Positions 8,175 through 15,808 of a DNA stretch of 33,094 bases are shown one piece after another (position 1 is the first letter of the stretch; every line of letters starts with the position of its first letter). A model generated the notes under the pieces. The model did not search any database. It was not told where the DNA came from and worked only from the letters and a program-made list of their open reading frames with translations. This DNA comes from JABJAG01 sp038137215 (GTDB taxonomy: Bacteria > Pseudomonadota > Alphaproteobacteria > UBA6615), in assembly GCA_038137215.1 (NCBI GenBank), contig JAYQBG010000029.1, forward strand, positions 1-33,094, read 5' to 3'. Both the position numbers and the translations under genes were made by a program.

Positions 8175-8651
8175 TCAGAGAATCTCGTAAACCTTATAGA
8201 CGGGCCCTTCGGGGAACCGATGGCCCGTGCTGACGGCAATGATCCGGTTCAGCCAGCCGTATTTGTCCGAGCCGGTTTCGAAGGCCGGCGTATTGCGGAA
8301 ATAGTATTCGGACGGATCGACGGGCTCACCGGCGGCCAGGCGGTCCAGAACTTCCTTCTCGCCGTGCCGGATGCCGCGATAGGTCATGAATATATGGTGG
8401 TCGTCATCGGTGACCAGCGTGATGCGCACATCCATCTGCCAGACGCCATCATTGCGGATCAAAATCCAGTCGCCGCCCGGTACGGGCACAACGGTCCCCC
8501 GGATCTTGGGACCCTCGAAGGACCCCCCGGTAATACCGGCAATGATACGTGTACCGAAAGGCGTGTTTTCCAGAACGGTCGGTGTGGCGACGTCGAACTT
8601 GGCGGTAAAGAGATGTTCGCCGCATAGATCGGGAAGCTTGATATCGATCAT
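8175..8651 (-). CDS. DUF3237 family protein
   Basis: 158 residues. The pattern from LCGEHLFTAKFDVATPTVLENTPFGTRIIAGITGGSFEGPKIRGTVVPVPGGDWILIRNDGVWQMDVRITL to YYFRNTPAFETGSDKYGWLNRIIAVSTG is the DUF3237 beta-barrel family; its function is not established. It has no signal peptide. The start ATG at 8651 overlaps the stop of the upstream AsnC-type gene (8648-8650), so the two are translationally coupled. DUF3237 genes often accompany catabolic genes, which fits the surroundings but is only contextual. Confidence 0.8.
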   Translation of the reverse strand: MIDIKLPDLCGEHLFTAKFDVATPTVLENTPFGTRIIAGITGGSFEGPKIRGTVVPVPGGDWILIRNDGVWQMDVRITLVTDDDHHIFMTYRGIRHGEKEVLDRLAAGEPVDPSEYYFRNTPAFETGSDKYGWLNRIIAVSTGHRFPEGPVYKVYEIL

Positions 8652-8890
8652 GTGAACGCCTTGAACGTGATCGTGGTGAAGGTGTCGGAAACCCCCGGCA
8701 GTGTCTGAATATGGCTGGTGACGGAGTGCCAGATATCCATGTCATCGGGCAGGTAGCACTTCATCAGCAGGTCAAACTGACCGGACGTGGAATAGACTTC
8801 CGAGACCTGATCGATGTTGAGGGCGGCTTCGTCTGCCACCTCATATGCCTTACCCAACTCGCATTTCACCTGATCGAAAATCGTCTGCAT
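8648..8890 (-). CDS. Stand-alone Lrp/AsnC ligand-binding (RAM) domain protein
   Basis: 80 residues, the size of a single regulation-of-amino-acid-metabolism domain without a helix-turn-helix. VKCELGKAYEVADEAALN, VSEVYSTSGQFDLLMKCYLPD and VTSHIQTLPGVSDTFTTITFKAF follow the beta-alpha-beta pattern of the AsnC ligand-binding domain. Such proteins form dimers or larger rings and may bind an amino acid or other small molecule, but they cannot bind DNA alone. Its TGA overlaps the ATG of the DUF3237 gene, suggesting a joint function. ATG 8890 is preceded by CAGGGAC. It lies 33 bases downstream of the helicase gene on the same strand. Confidence 0.82.
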   Translation of the reverse strand: MQTIFDQVKCELGKAYEVADEAALNIDQVSEVYSTSGQFDLLMKCYLPDDMDIWHSVTSHIQTLPGVSDTFTTITFKAFT

Positions 8891-8923
8891 GATGTCCCTG
8901 TAGGTTATTCCGGTCCGGTAACT

Positions 8924-10426
8924 CTAACGTCGGAGGAAGGCGGGCGTGTATTCCTCTTTGCCGAATGCCGAACCGTCGCTGTCGCTGATTTCGGCGGCCT
9001 CGTCGTTGTCCTTGCGCCGCGATTTCCGTGAGGAATCGTTTTCCCCGGATTGCCGTACACGACGCGAACGCTTCGGGCGCTCTTCGGATTTGCGCTCCTG
9101 CGTTTCGGAGGCGTCGTCCTGATCGGCCCCGGACGCCTCGACCGTCCCCAATTCCTCGTTGGTCTCGGATGACTTACGGCGTGATCCGCGCCGGCGTTTG
9201 CGCGGTGCTTTATCGGCGGTGGTATCCGCAGCTTCATCGGCCTCGGCCTCGGCCTCGGCCTTGGACTCCTGATTCTCTTTACTCTTGGATTCACCCTTGG
9301 CATCGCCATCAACACTGATCGGCGGGATTGGCCGGCCGAGAAGGCGCTCGACGCCATCGAGAAACTTTTCGTCGGACCGCGTCGTCAGGGTGAAGGCATG
9401 ACCTTCCTTGCCCGCACGGCCGGTCCGGCCGATGCGGTGAATATAGTCATCTGCGTTCATCGGAACGTCGAAGTTGAACACGTGACTCATATTCGGAATA
9501 TCGAGACCGCGCGCCGCTACATCACTGGCAACGAGAAGCTGAATCTCCCCGTCGCGGAATTTCTCCAGCGTCTCCATGCGGGCCGTCTGATGCATGTCAC
9601 CATGCAGGGCGGCCGCGTTGAAACCATGACTGGTCAGCGATTTCTCGAGGGTCGCAACATCGCGCTTGCGATTGCAGAACACGATGGCGTTCTTCACATC
9701 GCAGGACTTGATGAGGCGCCGCAGTGCCGCACGCTTTTCGGCAAACCCGCCGCTGACACGGAGCAGCCCCTGGGTCACTGTTTCGGCCGCGGACGCCACG
9801 GCATCCACCTGAACACTGCGCGGGTTCATCATGTAGGAGTCGGTCAGCCGTTTAATTTCGCCCGGCATGGTGGCAGAGAACATCGCGGTCTGGCGGATCG
9901 GCGGGAGGAGCTTGATGATCTTCTCGACATCGGGGATGAACCCCATATCGAGCATCCGGTCGGCCTCATCGACGACCAGAACCTTGATGTCCGCAAGCAG
10001 GACCTTGCCCCGTTCGAAATGGTCGATCAATCGGCCCGGGGTGGCGATCAGGACATCGACCCCGCGATCGAGTTTCTCTTCCTGGTCGGAAAAGGACACG
10101 CCGCCGATCAGCAGCGCCATGTTGAGTTTGTGGTTCTTCCCGTAGGTCGCGAAGTTTTCGGCGACCTGTGCCGCCAGTTCGCGTGTCGGTTCGAGGATCA
10201 GCGAACGCGGCATCCGTGCACGTGCACGTCCGGTCGCCAGAATTTCGATCATCGGGAGGGTGAAGCTGGCAGTCTTGCCGGTCCCCGTCTGGGCGATACC
10301 GACAATGTCGCGGCCCATCAGAAGATGGGGAATGGCTTTTGCCTGAATGGGGGTCGGGCTTTCGTAGCCCGCATCGCCAATGGCCTTTAATAATGGATCA
10401 CTAAGACCCAGTTCTTCAAATGTCAT
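8924..10426 (-). CDS. rhlE: DEAD-box ATP-dependent RNA helicase, RhlE type
   Basis: 500 residues from ATG 10426, chosen because MTFEELGLSDPLLKAIGDAGYESPTPIQ is the Q-motif start of the family. In order: Walker A AQTGTGKT (45-52), PTRELA (80-85), DEAD (153-156), SAT (184-186), IVFCNRKRDVATLEKSL, VASDVAARGLDIPNM and HRIGRTGRAG. The helicase core ends near residue 375. The remaining 125 residues are a low-complexity tail with an acidic stretch (EAEAEADEAAD) and basic clusters (KRRRGSRRKSS, RRKDNDE), as often seen in alphaproteobacterial RhlE proteins for RNA contact. It unwinds short RNA duplexes in ribosome assembly or with the degradosome. The upstream 211 bases to the divergent hydrolase hold no other gene. 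Confidence 0.9.
   Translation of the reverse strand: MTFEELGLSDPLLKAIGDAGYESPTPIQAKAIPHLLMGRDIVGIAQTGTGKTASFTLPMIEILATGRARARMPRSLILEPTRELAAQVAENFATYGKNHKLNMALLIGGVSFSDQEEKLDRGVDVLIATPGRLIDHFERGKVLLADIKVLVVDEADRMLDMGFIPDVEKIIKLLPPIRQTAMFSATMPGEIKRLTDSYMMNPRSVQVDAVASAAETVTQGLLRVSGGFAEKRAALRRLIKSCDVKNAIVFCNRKRDVATLEKSLTSHGFNAAALHGDMHQTARMETLEKFRDGEIQLLVASDVAARGLDIPNMSHVFNFDVPMNADDYIHRIGRTGRAGKEGHAFTLTTRSDEKFLDGVERLLGRPIPPISVDGDAKGESKSKENQESKAEAEAEADEAADTTADKAPRKRRRGSRRKSSETNEELGTVEASGADQDDASETQERKSEERPKRSRRVRQSGENDSSRKSRRKDNDEAAEISDSDGSAFGKEEYTPAFLRR
9238..9261. repeat. Four tandem copies of CGGCCT within the helicase tail
   Basis: A perfect hexanucleotide repeat, four units, coding Glu-Ala repeats in the acidic tail of the RhlE-type helicase. 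The unit is a multiple of three, so copy-number change would alter tail length without breaking the frame. Confidence 0.8.
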
Positions 10427-10637
10427 ATTGCTCGTCTGCTGTGAAATTACGCACAAACCAATGCTGGGCGGAAAATGGGCTTGGTTGGCCGGAATGTCCA
10501 GTGTTTCTAAGCGCTCTTGCACGCGGGTCTGCATTTTGAAACAAGGTGCTGTCGCTGCGGCAGGCATCGTGTCGGCGCTATCTTGGCCGCTGCCGTGAAG
10601 GTTCCTTTTCGGCGAAACAAAAATCAGGAGACGTCAT

Positions 10638-11330
10638 TTGAACTTGGTGTTGATCCCCGGACTGCTTTGCGATCCCGACCTCTGGAGTCATCAGACCGCG
10701 CATTTGGCAGATCTGGCGCAGGTGACAGTGGCCGATATCACCGGCGCTGAGACGATGGGTGAACTGGCGGAGCAGGTGCTTGAAAACGCGCCCGAAACCT
10801 TTGCACTCGCCGGGCTTTCCATGGGCGGATATGTCGCGCATGCGATCATGCGGCTCGCGCCCGAACGCGTGGAGAGACTGGCCTTGCTCGATACCTCCGG
10901 CCGGCCCGATACCGAAGAACAACTTGAGCGGCGCGGGCAACTGATCGAGATTAGCCGGATCGGCAAGTTTCGCGGTGTGACGGATCGGCTGCTGCCGATC
11001 CTGATCCATGAAGATCGACTTTCCGATGACGAGTTGACGGGCCGGGTCAAGGTGATGGCGGAACGGGTCGGTCCCGACGCCTTTCACCGTCAGCAAAAGG
11101 CGATCATGAGCCGTCCGGACAGTCGCGATCAATTCACCGGCTATGACCTGCCCACTCTGATCCTCTGTGGCCGACAGGATGCGTTGACGCCGCTGGAGCT
11201 GCATAAAGAAATGGCGGCACTGATTCCGCAGGCCAGGCTGGCGATCATCGAAGACAGTGGCCACCTTTCAACCATGGAACAGCCTCAGGCCGCGACAGCA
11301 CTGCTGCGACAATGGCTGATCTATGGCTGA
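10638..11330 (+). CDS. Alpha/beta hydrolase
   Basis: 230 residues. The start is TTG 10638, supported by AGGAG seven bases upstream and by the strand-1 sequence LVLIPGLLCDPDLW beginning at once. The catalytic triad is visible: nucleophile Ser61 in LAGLSMGGYVA, Asp181 in LILCGRQDALTP and His209 in EDSGHLSTMEQP. The cap region is short. The family includes esterases, C-C hydrolases such as those of meta-cleavage pathways, and lactonases; the substrate is unknown. It is divergent from the helicase and converges on the lipoprotein gene with nine bases between their stops. Confidence 0.85.
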   Translation: MNLVLIPGLLCDPDLWSHQTAHLADLAQVTVADITGAETMGELAEQVLENAPETFALAGLSMGGYVAHAIMRLAPERVERLALLDTSGRPDTEEQLERRGQLIEISRIGKFRGVTDRLLPILIHEDRLSDDELTGRVKVMAERVGPDAFHRQQKAIMSRPDSRDQFTGYDLPTLILCGRQDALTPLELHKEMAALIPQARLAIIEDSGHLSTMEQPQAATALLRQWLIYG

Positions 11331-11339
11331 GCCAGCAGG

Positions 11340-11924
11340 TTAATTGGGGCGAGCGCCCGTATCGCCTTCGTCCTGCCGGTTCGTATTGTCACTTGGAAAC
11401 AGGGCCAGGGTCAGCTGAGCGACCAGTCCGTCCAGCTGCTCCGAGCCAGGGCCCGCAACAGCATCGGCGCGTGCAATGGCGTGCGACAGATAGCTGTGTG
11501 ACGAACAGAAGACCCCCATCAGTGTCGTGGTCTCTGGATCGGGGTTCACGAATGTCATGCCTTCGCCAGCCTTACAGAGTTCTCCGGGCGTGCGTATGCC
11601 TTTGGGGTTGAAGGCAAGCACCACATGATAGGCGCGGCTCGGATCGGGGTTTTCCGGATTGGCGGAAAAATTGACGGGGATTCCGAACGTGCGACCCTGC
11701 ATGCTCTCGATGACGGAGGCTTCCACAGCCTCCGCGGGTGCACCGAACGGGTTCCCCAGAACGCTGACTTTCATTTGACGGTCACCACCACCAGCGGCCG
11801 AAATTTCGGCAGGTTCATACTGGAAGGCGTAGTCCACGCGGGAAATGACGACTCCGGATTGCGCGCAGGCGCCCAGCACCAGGACTCCGACAAGGGCGAG
11901 AGATAGTTTTGGCTTGTTAAGCAT
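11340..11924 (-). CDS. Hypothetical lipoprotein
   Basis: 194 residues. The N-terminus MLNKPKLSLALVGVLVLGAC is a lipoprotein signal: two lysines, a hydrophobic stretch and the lipobox LGAC with Cys20 as the lipidated residue. No Asp follows the Cys at +2 (it is Ala), which favours the outer membrane in rules drawn from enterobacteria. The mature part has two further cysteines (ELCKAGEG, GVFCSSHSYLSHAIARADAV) that could pair. The C-terminal 15 residues (SDNTNRQDEGDTGARPN) are polar and likely disordered. I do not recognise the family. Confidence 0.75.
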   Translation of the reverse strand: MLNKPKLSLALVGVLVLGACAQSGVVISRVDYAFQYEPAEISAAGGGDRQMKVSVLGNPFGAPAEAVEASVIESMQGRTFGIPVNFSANPENPDPSRAYHVVLAFNPKGIRTPGELCKAGEGMTFVNPDPETTTLMGVFCSSHSYLSHAIARADAVAGPGSEQLDGLVAQLTLALFPSDNTNRQDEGDTGARPN

Positions 11925-12001
11925 CCGCTGTCTCCTGAAATGAGAGCGGAGACGGTGCCCGCGAAATGCGACAGGAATGGGGCAGGGCGGTCTGCTGGTT
12001 T

Positions 12002-14020
12002 TCAGACGTCGAGTTCTTCCACGAACTTGGCGTTGTCCTGAATGAACTGGAAGCGTCGCTCGGCTTTCCGCCCCATCAATTGCTCGACCAGTTGCGCGGT
12101 GGCCTTGGCGACTTTGGCGCGATCCTTGTCGGTGTCGGTAGCGCTGGGCAGAGAGACCTGGATCAACTGGCGTTTTTCCGGATCCATGGTGGTTTCGCGC
12201 AATTGTGCGGGCGGCATTTCGCCCAGACCCTTGAACCGGCTGATCTCCACCTTACCATTGCCGCTGAAGTGTTCTTCCATCAGGCGCTCGCGATCCTCGT
12301 CGTCGAGCGCATAGACAACATCGCCGCCACGCGCGAGTCGATAGAGCGGCGGGACGGCGAGGAACAGATGCCCGCTGGTCACCAGTTCGGGCATCTCGCG
12401 GTAGAAAAAGGTCATCAGCAGCGAGGCAATATGCGCGCCGTCCACATCGGCATCGGTCATGATGACGACGCGCTCGTAGCGCAGCTTGCTCAAATCGAAG
12501 GTCTTGCCGCTGCCGCAGCCCAGCGCCTGGATCAGGTCGCTGAGTTCCTGGTTGCCGCGCAACTTGTCGGCCGATGCGCTGGCGACGTTCAGGATTTTGC
12601 CACGCAGGGGTAGGATCGCCTGGGTTTCGCGCTGGCGGGCCTGTTTGGCGGAGCCACCGGCACTGTCGCCCTCGACGAGAAAAATCTCCGTGCCTTCTGC
12701 GCTGCTGCGTGAACAATCGGCCAGCTTGCCGGGCAGGCGGGATTTACGGCCTGCCGTCTTGCGCTTGAGGGCGCGATCCTCGCGCCGGCGTTTGCGTTCC
12801 TCGGCGCGCTCGATCGCCCATTCGAGCAGCGCATCGGCGTTTTGCCGGTCTGTCGAGAGATGGTGGTCGAAATGATCCTTGATCTGAGCTTCCACAATCC
12901 GCGCCGCTTCGGGCATGGACAGTTTTTCCTTGGTCTGCCCCTGGAACTGTGGCTCGGCAATGAAGAGTGACAGCACAATCGCGGCACCATCGGAGATGTC
13001 CTCGGCGGTGAGCTGGCTGGCCTTGCGGTTGTTGGTCAGTTCCCCATAGGCCTTGAGGCCACGGGTCAGCGCGCCGCGAATGCCCCCCACATGGCTACCG
13101 CCCTCGGGTGTGGGGACCGTGTTGCAGTAGGAACTGACGAAGCCTTCACCGTCGGCGGGCCAGGAAATTGCCCATTCGATCCGCCCTTTCGCGCCGGTCA
13201 GGTCGGCACGGCCGGCAAAGATATCTGCACCCACAAGGGGGCGTTCGCCGAGCGTGGAGCGGAGGTAATCGAGTATGCCGTCCGGGAACTGGAAGGTTTC
13301 CTTTTCCGGGATGTCCTCGGCCTTCGCGACAGCTTCATCGCAGGACCAGCGAATTTCGACGCCGCGGAACAGATAGGCTTTCGCCTTGGCCATGTCGTAG
13401 AGGCGCTTGCCCTCGAAGGCGGCCTTGGCACCGAAAATGTCGGGGTCGGGCAGAAAAGAAACAGAGGTTCCGCGCCGGTTCACGGTGCCTTTCTGTTTGG
13501 TGAGCTTCCCCTGGGGGGCACCGCGCGAATACTCCTGAACCCAGAGCGTCTTGTCGCGCGCCACTTCAACGCGTAATTCCGCGGCCAGGGCGTTTACGAC
13601 GCTCAGGCCGACGCCATGCAGCCCGCCGGAGGTCTGATAGACCTTGCCGTCGAATTTACCGCCTGAATGCAGCGTGGTCAGGATCACTTCCAGGGCGGAT
13701 TTACCCTTGTGCTTGGGGTGCGGATCGATGGGAATCCCGCGGCCATTGTCCGAAATGGTCAACACACCGTCTTCTGACAAGGCCATCTCGATCCGGTCGG
13801 CATATCCGGCCACGGCCTCATCCATGGAGTTGTCGAGGATTTCGGCCGCGAGGTGATGCAGGGCGCGGTCGTCGGTGCCGCCGATATACATGCCCGGACG
13901 ACGGCGCACGGGCTCCAGACCCTCCAGCACCTCGATGTCCTGAGCGGTGTAGTTCCCGTCTGATCCCCCGGTGGTGTCGAAAAGGCCGGGTTCCTCGGAT
14001 TTACGTTTGGCGCGTGCCAC
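12002..14020 (-). CDS. parE: DNA topoisomerase IV subunit B
   Basis: 672 residues. The N-terminal GHKL ATPase domain shows EILDNSMDEAVAGYA, ISDNGRGIPIDPH and TSGGLHGVGLSVVNALA. A transducer domain follows, then the Toprim domain with EIFLVEGDSAGGSAKQAR and VIMTDADVDGAHIASLLMTFFYR, and the C-terminus ends FVEELDV. The length without the extra insert of some GyrB proteins, together with SAGGSAKQARQRETQAILPLRGKILNV, fits ParE rather than GyrB. It pairs with ParC to decatenate chromosomes. The start is a GTG at 14020 (VARAKRKSEEPGLFD), with only a weak AGGCGAGG upstream; the next internal ATG would cut into the ATPase region. It is divergent from the YciA gene, with 104 bases between. Confidence 0.93.
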   Translation of the reverse strand: MARAKRKSEEPGLFDTTGGSDGNYTAQDIEVLEGLEPVRRRPGMYIGGTDDRALHHLAAEILDNSMDEAVAGYADRIEMALSEDGVLTISDNGRGIPIDPHPKHKGKSALEVILTTLHSGGKFDGKVYQTSGGLHGVGLSVVNALAAELRVEVARDKTLWVQEYSRGAPQGKLTKQKGTVNRRGTSVSFLPDPDIFGAKAAFEGKRLYDMAKAKAYLFRGVEIRWSCDEAVAKAEDIPEKETFQFPDGILDYLRSTLGERPLVGADIFAGRADLTGAKGRIEWAISWPADGEGFVSSYCNTVPTPEGGSHVGGIRGALTRGLKAYGELTNNRKASQLTAEDISDGAAIVLSLFIAEPQFQGQTKEKLSMPEAARIVEAQIKDHFDHHLSTDRQNADALLEWAIERAEERKRRREDRALKRKTAGRKSRLPGKLADCSRSSAEGTEIFLVEGDSAGGSAKQARQRETQAILPLRGKILNVASASADKLRGNQELSDLIQALGCGSGKTFDLSKLRYERVVIMTDADVDGAHIASLLMTFFYREMPELVTSGHLFLAVPPLYRLARGGDVVYALDDEDRERLMEEHFSGNGKVEISRFKGLGEMPPAQLRETTMDPEKRQLIQVSLPSATDTDKDRAKVAKATAQLVEQLMGRKAERRFQFIQDNAKFVEELDV

Positions 14021-14124
14021 TCTCGCCTCGCCTGAAAAAGAGCCTAGATGGGTTCACGCCGGTGGCGGAACCTCTTCGCTATATGTGATGATTCGTATGC
14101 GAGTCGAAAAGGAAGAACGCAGCC

Positions 14125-14532
14125 ATGACCGAGAATACCGCTGAAAACGCGCCACAGGGCGAGTTGTGCATCCAGACCGTGGCGATGCCGGCCGACACCA
14201 ACCCGAGCGGTGATATCTTCGGGGGCTGGCTGTTGTCCCAGATGGACATCGCGGGCGGAATTGCTGCCCGCAATCATTCCGGCGGCCGCATCGCGACCAT
14301 CGCCATCGAGTCCATGGTGTTCAGCAAGCCGGTTCAGGTCGGAGATGTGGTGTGCTGCTACGCCGATCTGGAGCGGGAGGGGAACACCTCCATGACCGTC
14401 CGGATCGAAGTCTGGTCAATTCGCCGGGACAGTTTCGTACGCGAAAAAGTGACCGAAGGCGTCTTTGCTTATGTGGCAATTGGGGCTGATGGCCGTCCAC
14501 GGCAAATTCCTAAGGAGGTGATGGAGGCATGA
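14125..14532 (+). CDS. yciA: Acyl-CoA thioesterase, YciA type (hotdog fold)
   Basis: 135 residues. PADTNPSGDIFGGWLLSQMDIAGGIAARNHSGGRIATIAIESMVF is the hotdog helix and catalytic region of YciA-type acyl-CoA hydrolases, with the conserved Asn-Pro-x-Gly-x-Ile-Phe-Gly-Gly and Asp; VTEGVFAYVAIGADGRPR closes the sheet. It hydrolyses acyl-CoA to free acid and CoA and forms hexamers in studied members. ATG 14125 follows AAAAGGAAGAA. Its stop overlaps the next start (ATGA at 14529-14532), so translation is coupled to the secreted protein. Confidence 0.9.
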   Translation: MTENTAENAPQGELCIQTVAMPADTNPSGDIFGGWLLSQMDIAGGIAARNHSGGRIATIAIESMVFSKPVQVGDVVCCYADLEREGNTSMTVRIEVWSIRRDSFVREKVTEGVFAYVAIGADGRPRQIPKEVMEA

Positions 14533-14936
14533 GCGCGAACCCAAATCGCCTCGCCACGATTTTCTCGCTGATGTTGTTGGCGACCCCGGCGCTGGCCGGT
14601 GAGCCCGATGTAACCGATGTCGAGGTGCGCAGTGACGGCGCCGGCAAATACAGCTTCTCGGTGACCCTGCGCCATGCCGATGCCGGTTGGGATCACTACG
14701 CCAACCGCTGGGAAGTCCTGTCCATGGACGGGAAGGTCCTGGCCACGCGGACCCTGTTTCATGCGCATGTGAACGAGCAGCCGTTCACCCGCTCGCTGGG
14801 CGGAGTGGCCGTGACGGCCGGAACCGCCGCGGTGCGCATCCGCAGCCACGACAGTGTGCACGAATATGGTGGTGTCGAATTCGTCGTTGATCTGAACACC
14901 GGCGACGCCAAACCCTGGACAGGAAACCCATCATGA
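14529..14936 (+). CDS. Hypothetical secreted protein
   Basis: 135 residues. The N-terminus MSANPNRLATIFSLMLLATPALAGEPD is a Sec signal peptide with likely cleavage after ALA, giving a mature periplasmic protein of about 112 residues. The mature part has the alternating pattern of a small beta sandwich (VTDVEVRSDGAGKYSFSVTLRHADAGWDHYANRWEVL, then GGVAVTAGTAAVRIRSHDSVHEYGGVEFVVDL) and conserved-looking His and Trp residues. It has no cysteines. Both ends overlap their neighbours by four bases (ATGA), so it is the middle gene of a tightly coupled operon. I do not know a function. Confidence 0.72.
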   Translation: MSANPNRLATIFSLMLLATPALAGEPDVTDVEVRSDGAGKYSFSVTLRHADAGWDHYANRWEVLSMDGKVLATRTLFHAHVNEQPFTRSLGGVAVTAGTAAVRIRSHDSVHEYGGVEFVVDLNTGDAKPWTGNPS

Positions 14937-15724
14937 CAGCGACCGCAGGACCGGCCCCCGGCTACGCCGACCGGCCGGAACACTTCGTTGAGTTCGAGCC
15001 CAGTCCAAAACGCATCCGTGTGGTGTTCGGCGGTGAAACGGTCGCCGATACAACAGACGGGCTGATCCTCTACGAGCGTGGCCACGTTCCGGTCTATTAT
15101 TTGCCGCGCAAGGATGTGGCGATGGACCTTCTGACATCGACCGACCATTCGACCCATTGTCCGTTCAAGGGGGATGCCAGCTACTACACCGTCTCGGCCG
15201 GCGGTCAGACAGCAGAGAATGCCGTGTGGAGCTATGAGATGCCCTTCGATGAATGCGCGGGCATCAAGGATTATCTGGCCTTCTACTGGAATAAGATGGA
15301 TCAGTGGTTCGAGGAGGATGAAGAGGTCTTCGTTCATGCCCGCAGCCCGAAGGTGCGCCTGGACATCCTCGACAGTTCCCGTCCGGTGCGTGTCGAACTC
15401 GGCGGCATCACGGTTGCCGAAACCACGCGCGCCCGATTCCTGTTCGAAACCGGATTGCCCACCCGCTACTATATTCCCCGGGAAGACGTGATTTGCGAAT
15501 TGCTGCCGTCGGACAGTGAGACCCATTGCCCCTACAAGGGCGCGGCGAGCTATCACCATGTGCGTGTGGGCGCCAAGACTTTTGAGGATATCGTCTGGTT
15601 CTATCGGGACCCGGTGCATGAGAGCGCCCGGATCAAGGACTACCTTTGTTTCTACAACGAGAAGGTCGACGCGGTGTATGTCGATGGCGTGGCGGAGGAA
15701 AAGCCGAAAACGAAGTGGTCTTAA
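14933..15724 (+). CDS. Tandem DUF427 domain protein
   Basis: 263 residues made of two DUF427 copies. Copy 1 (about 25-130) has LILYERGHVPVYYLPRKDV, THCPFKGDASYYTV and NAVWSYEMPFDECAGIKDYLAFYW. Copy 2 (about 140-255) has FLFETGLPTRYYIPREDV, THCPYKGAASYHHV and DIVWFYRDPVHESARIKDYLCFY. The paired THCP(F/Y)KG motif is the family hallmark. DUF427 has no settled reaction. The start overlaps the stop of the secreted-protein gene (ATGA at 14933-14936). It is followed 21 bases later by a strong bidirectional terminator shared with glnA. Confidence 0.88.
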   Translation: MTATAGPAPGYADRPEHFVEFEPSPKRIRVVFGGETVADTTDGLILYERGHVPVYYLPRKDVAMDLLTSTDHSTHCPFKGDASYYTVSAGGQTAENAVWSYEMPFDECAGIKDYLAFYWNKMDQWFEEDEEVFVHARSPKVRLDILDSSRPVRVELGGITVAETTRARFLFETGLPTRYYIPREDVICELLPSDSETHCPYKGAASYHHVRVGAKTFEDIVWFYRDPVHESARIKDYLCFYNEKVDAVYVDGVAEEKPKTKWS

Positions 15725-15745
15725 GTGGCTCGAAAGCACAAAGGA

Positions 15746-15777
15746 AAAGGCCCCGCTGATTGCTCAGCGGGGCCTTT
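15746..15777. terminator. Bidirectional rho-independent terminator between DUF427 gene and glnA
   Basis: A perfect 14-base stem (AAAGGCCCCGCTGA with TCAGCGGGGCCTTT) closes a TTGC loop. T-rich sequence follows on the plus strand and the A-rich left flank gives a T-rich tail on the minus strand, so it serves both converging genes. Confidence 0.92.
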
Positions 15778-15808
15778 GTCTTGAACCGCTGTTGGCGGCT
15801 CGTACGTC

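Noticed and set aside
9238..9261. CGGCCT tandem repeat as a phase-variation tract
   Set aside because: The unit is six bases, so copy changes keep the frame and would only vary the Glu-Ala tail length.
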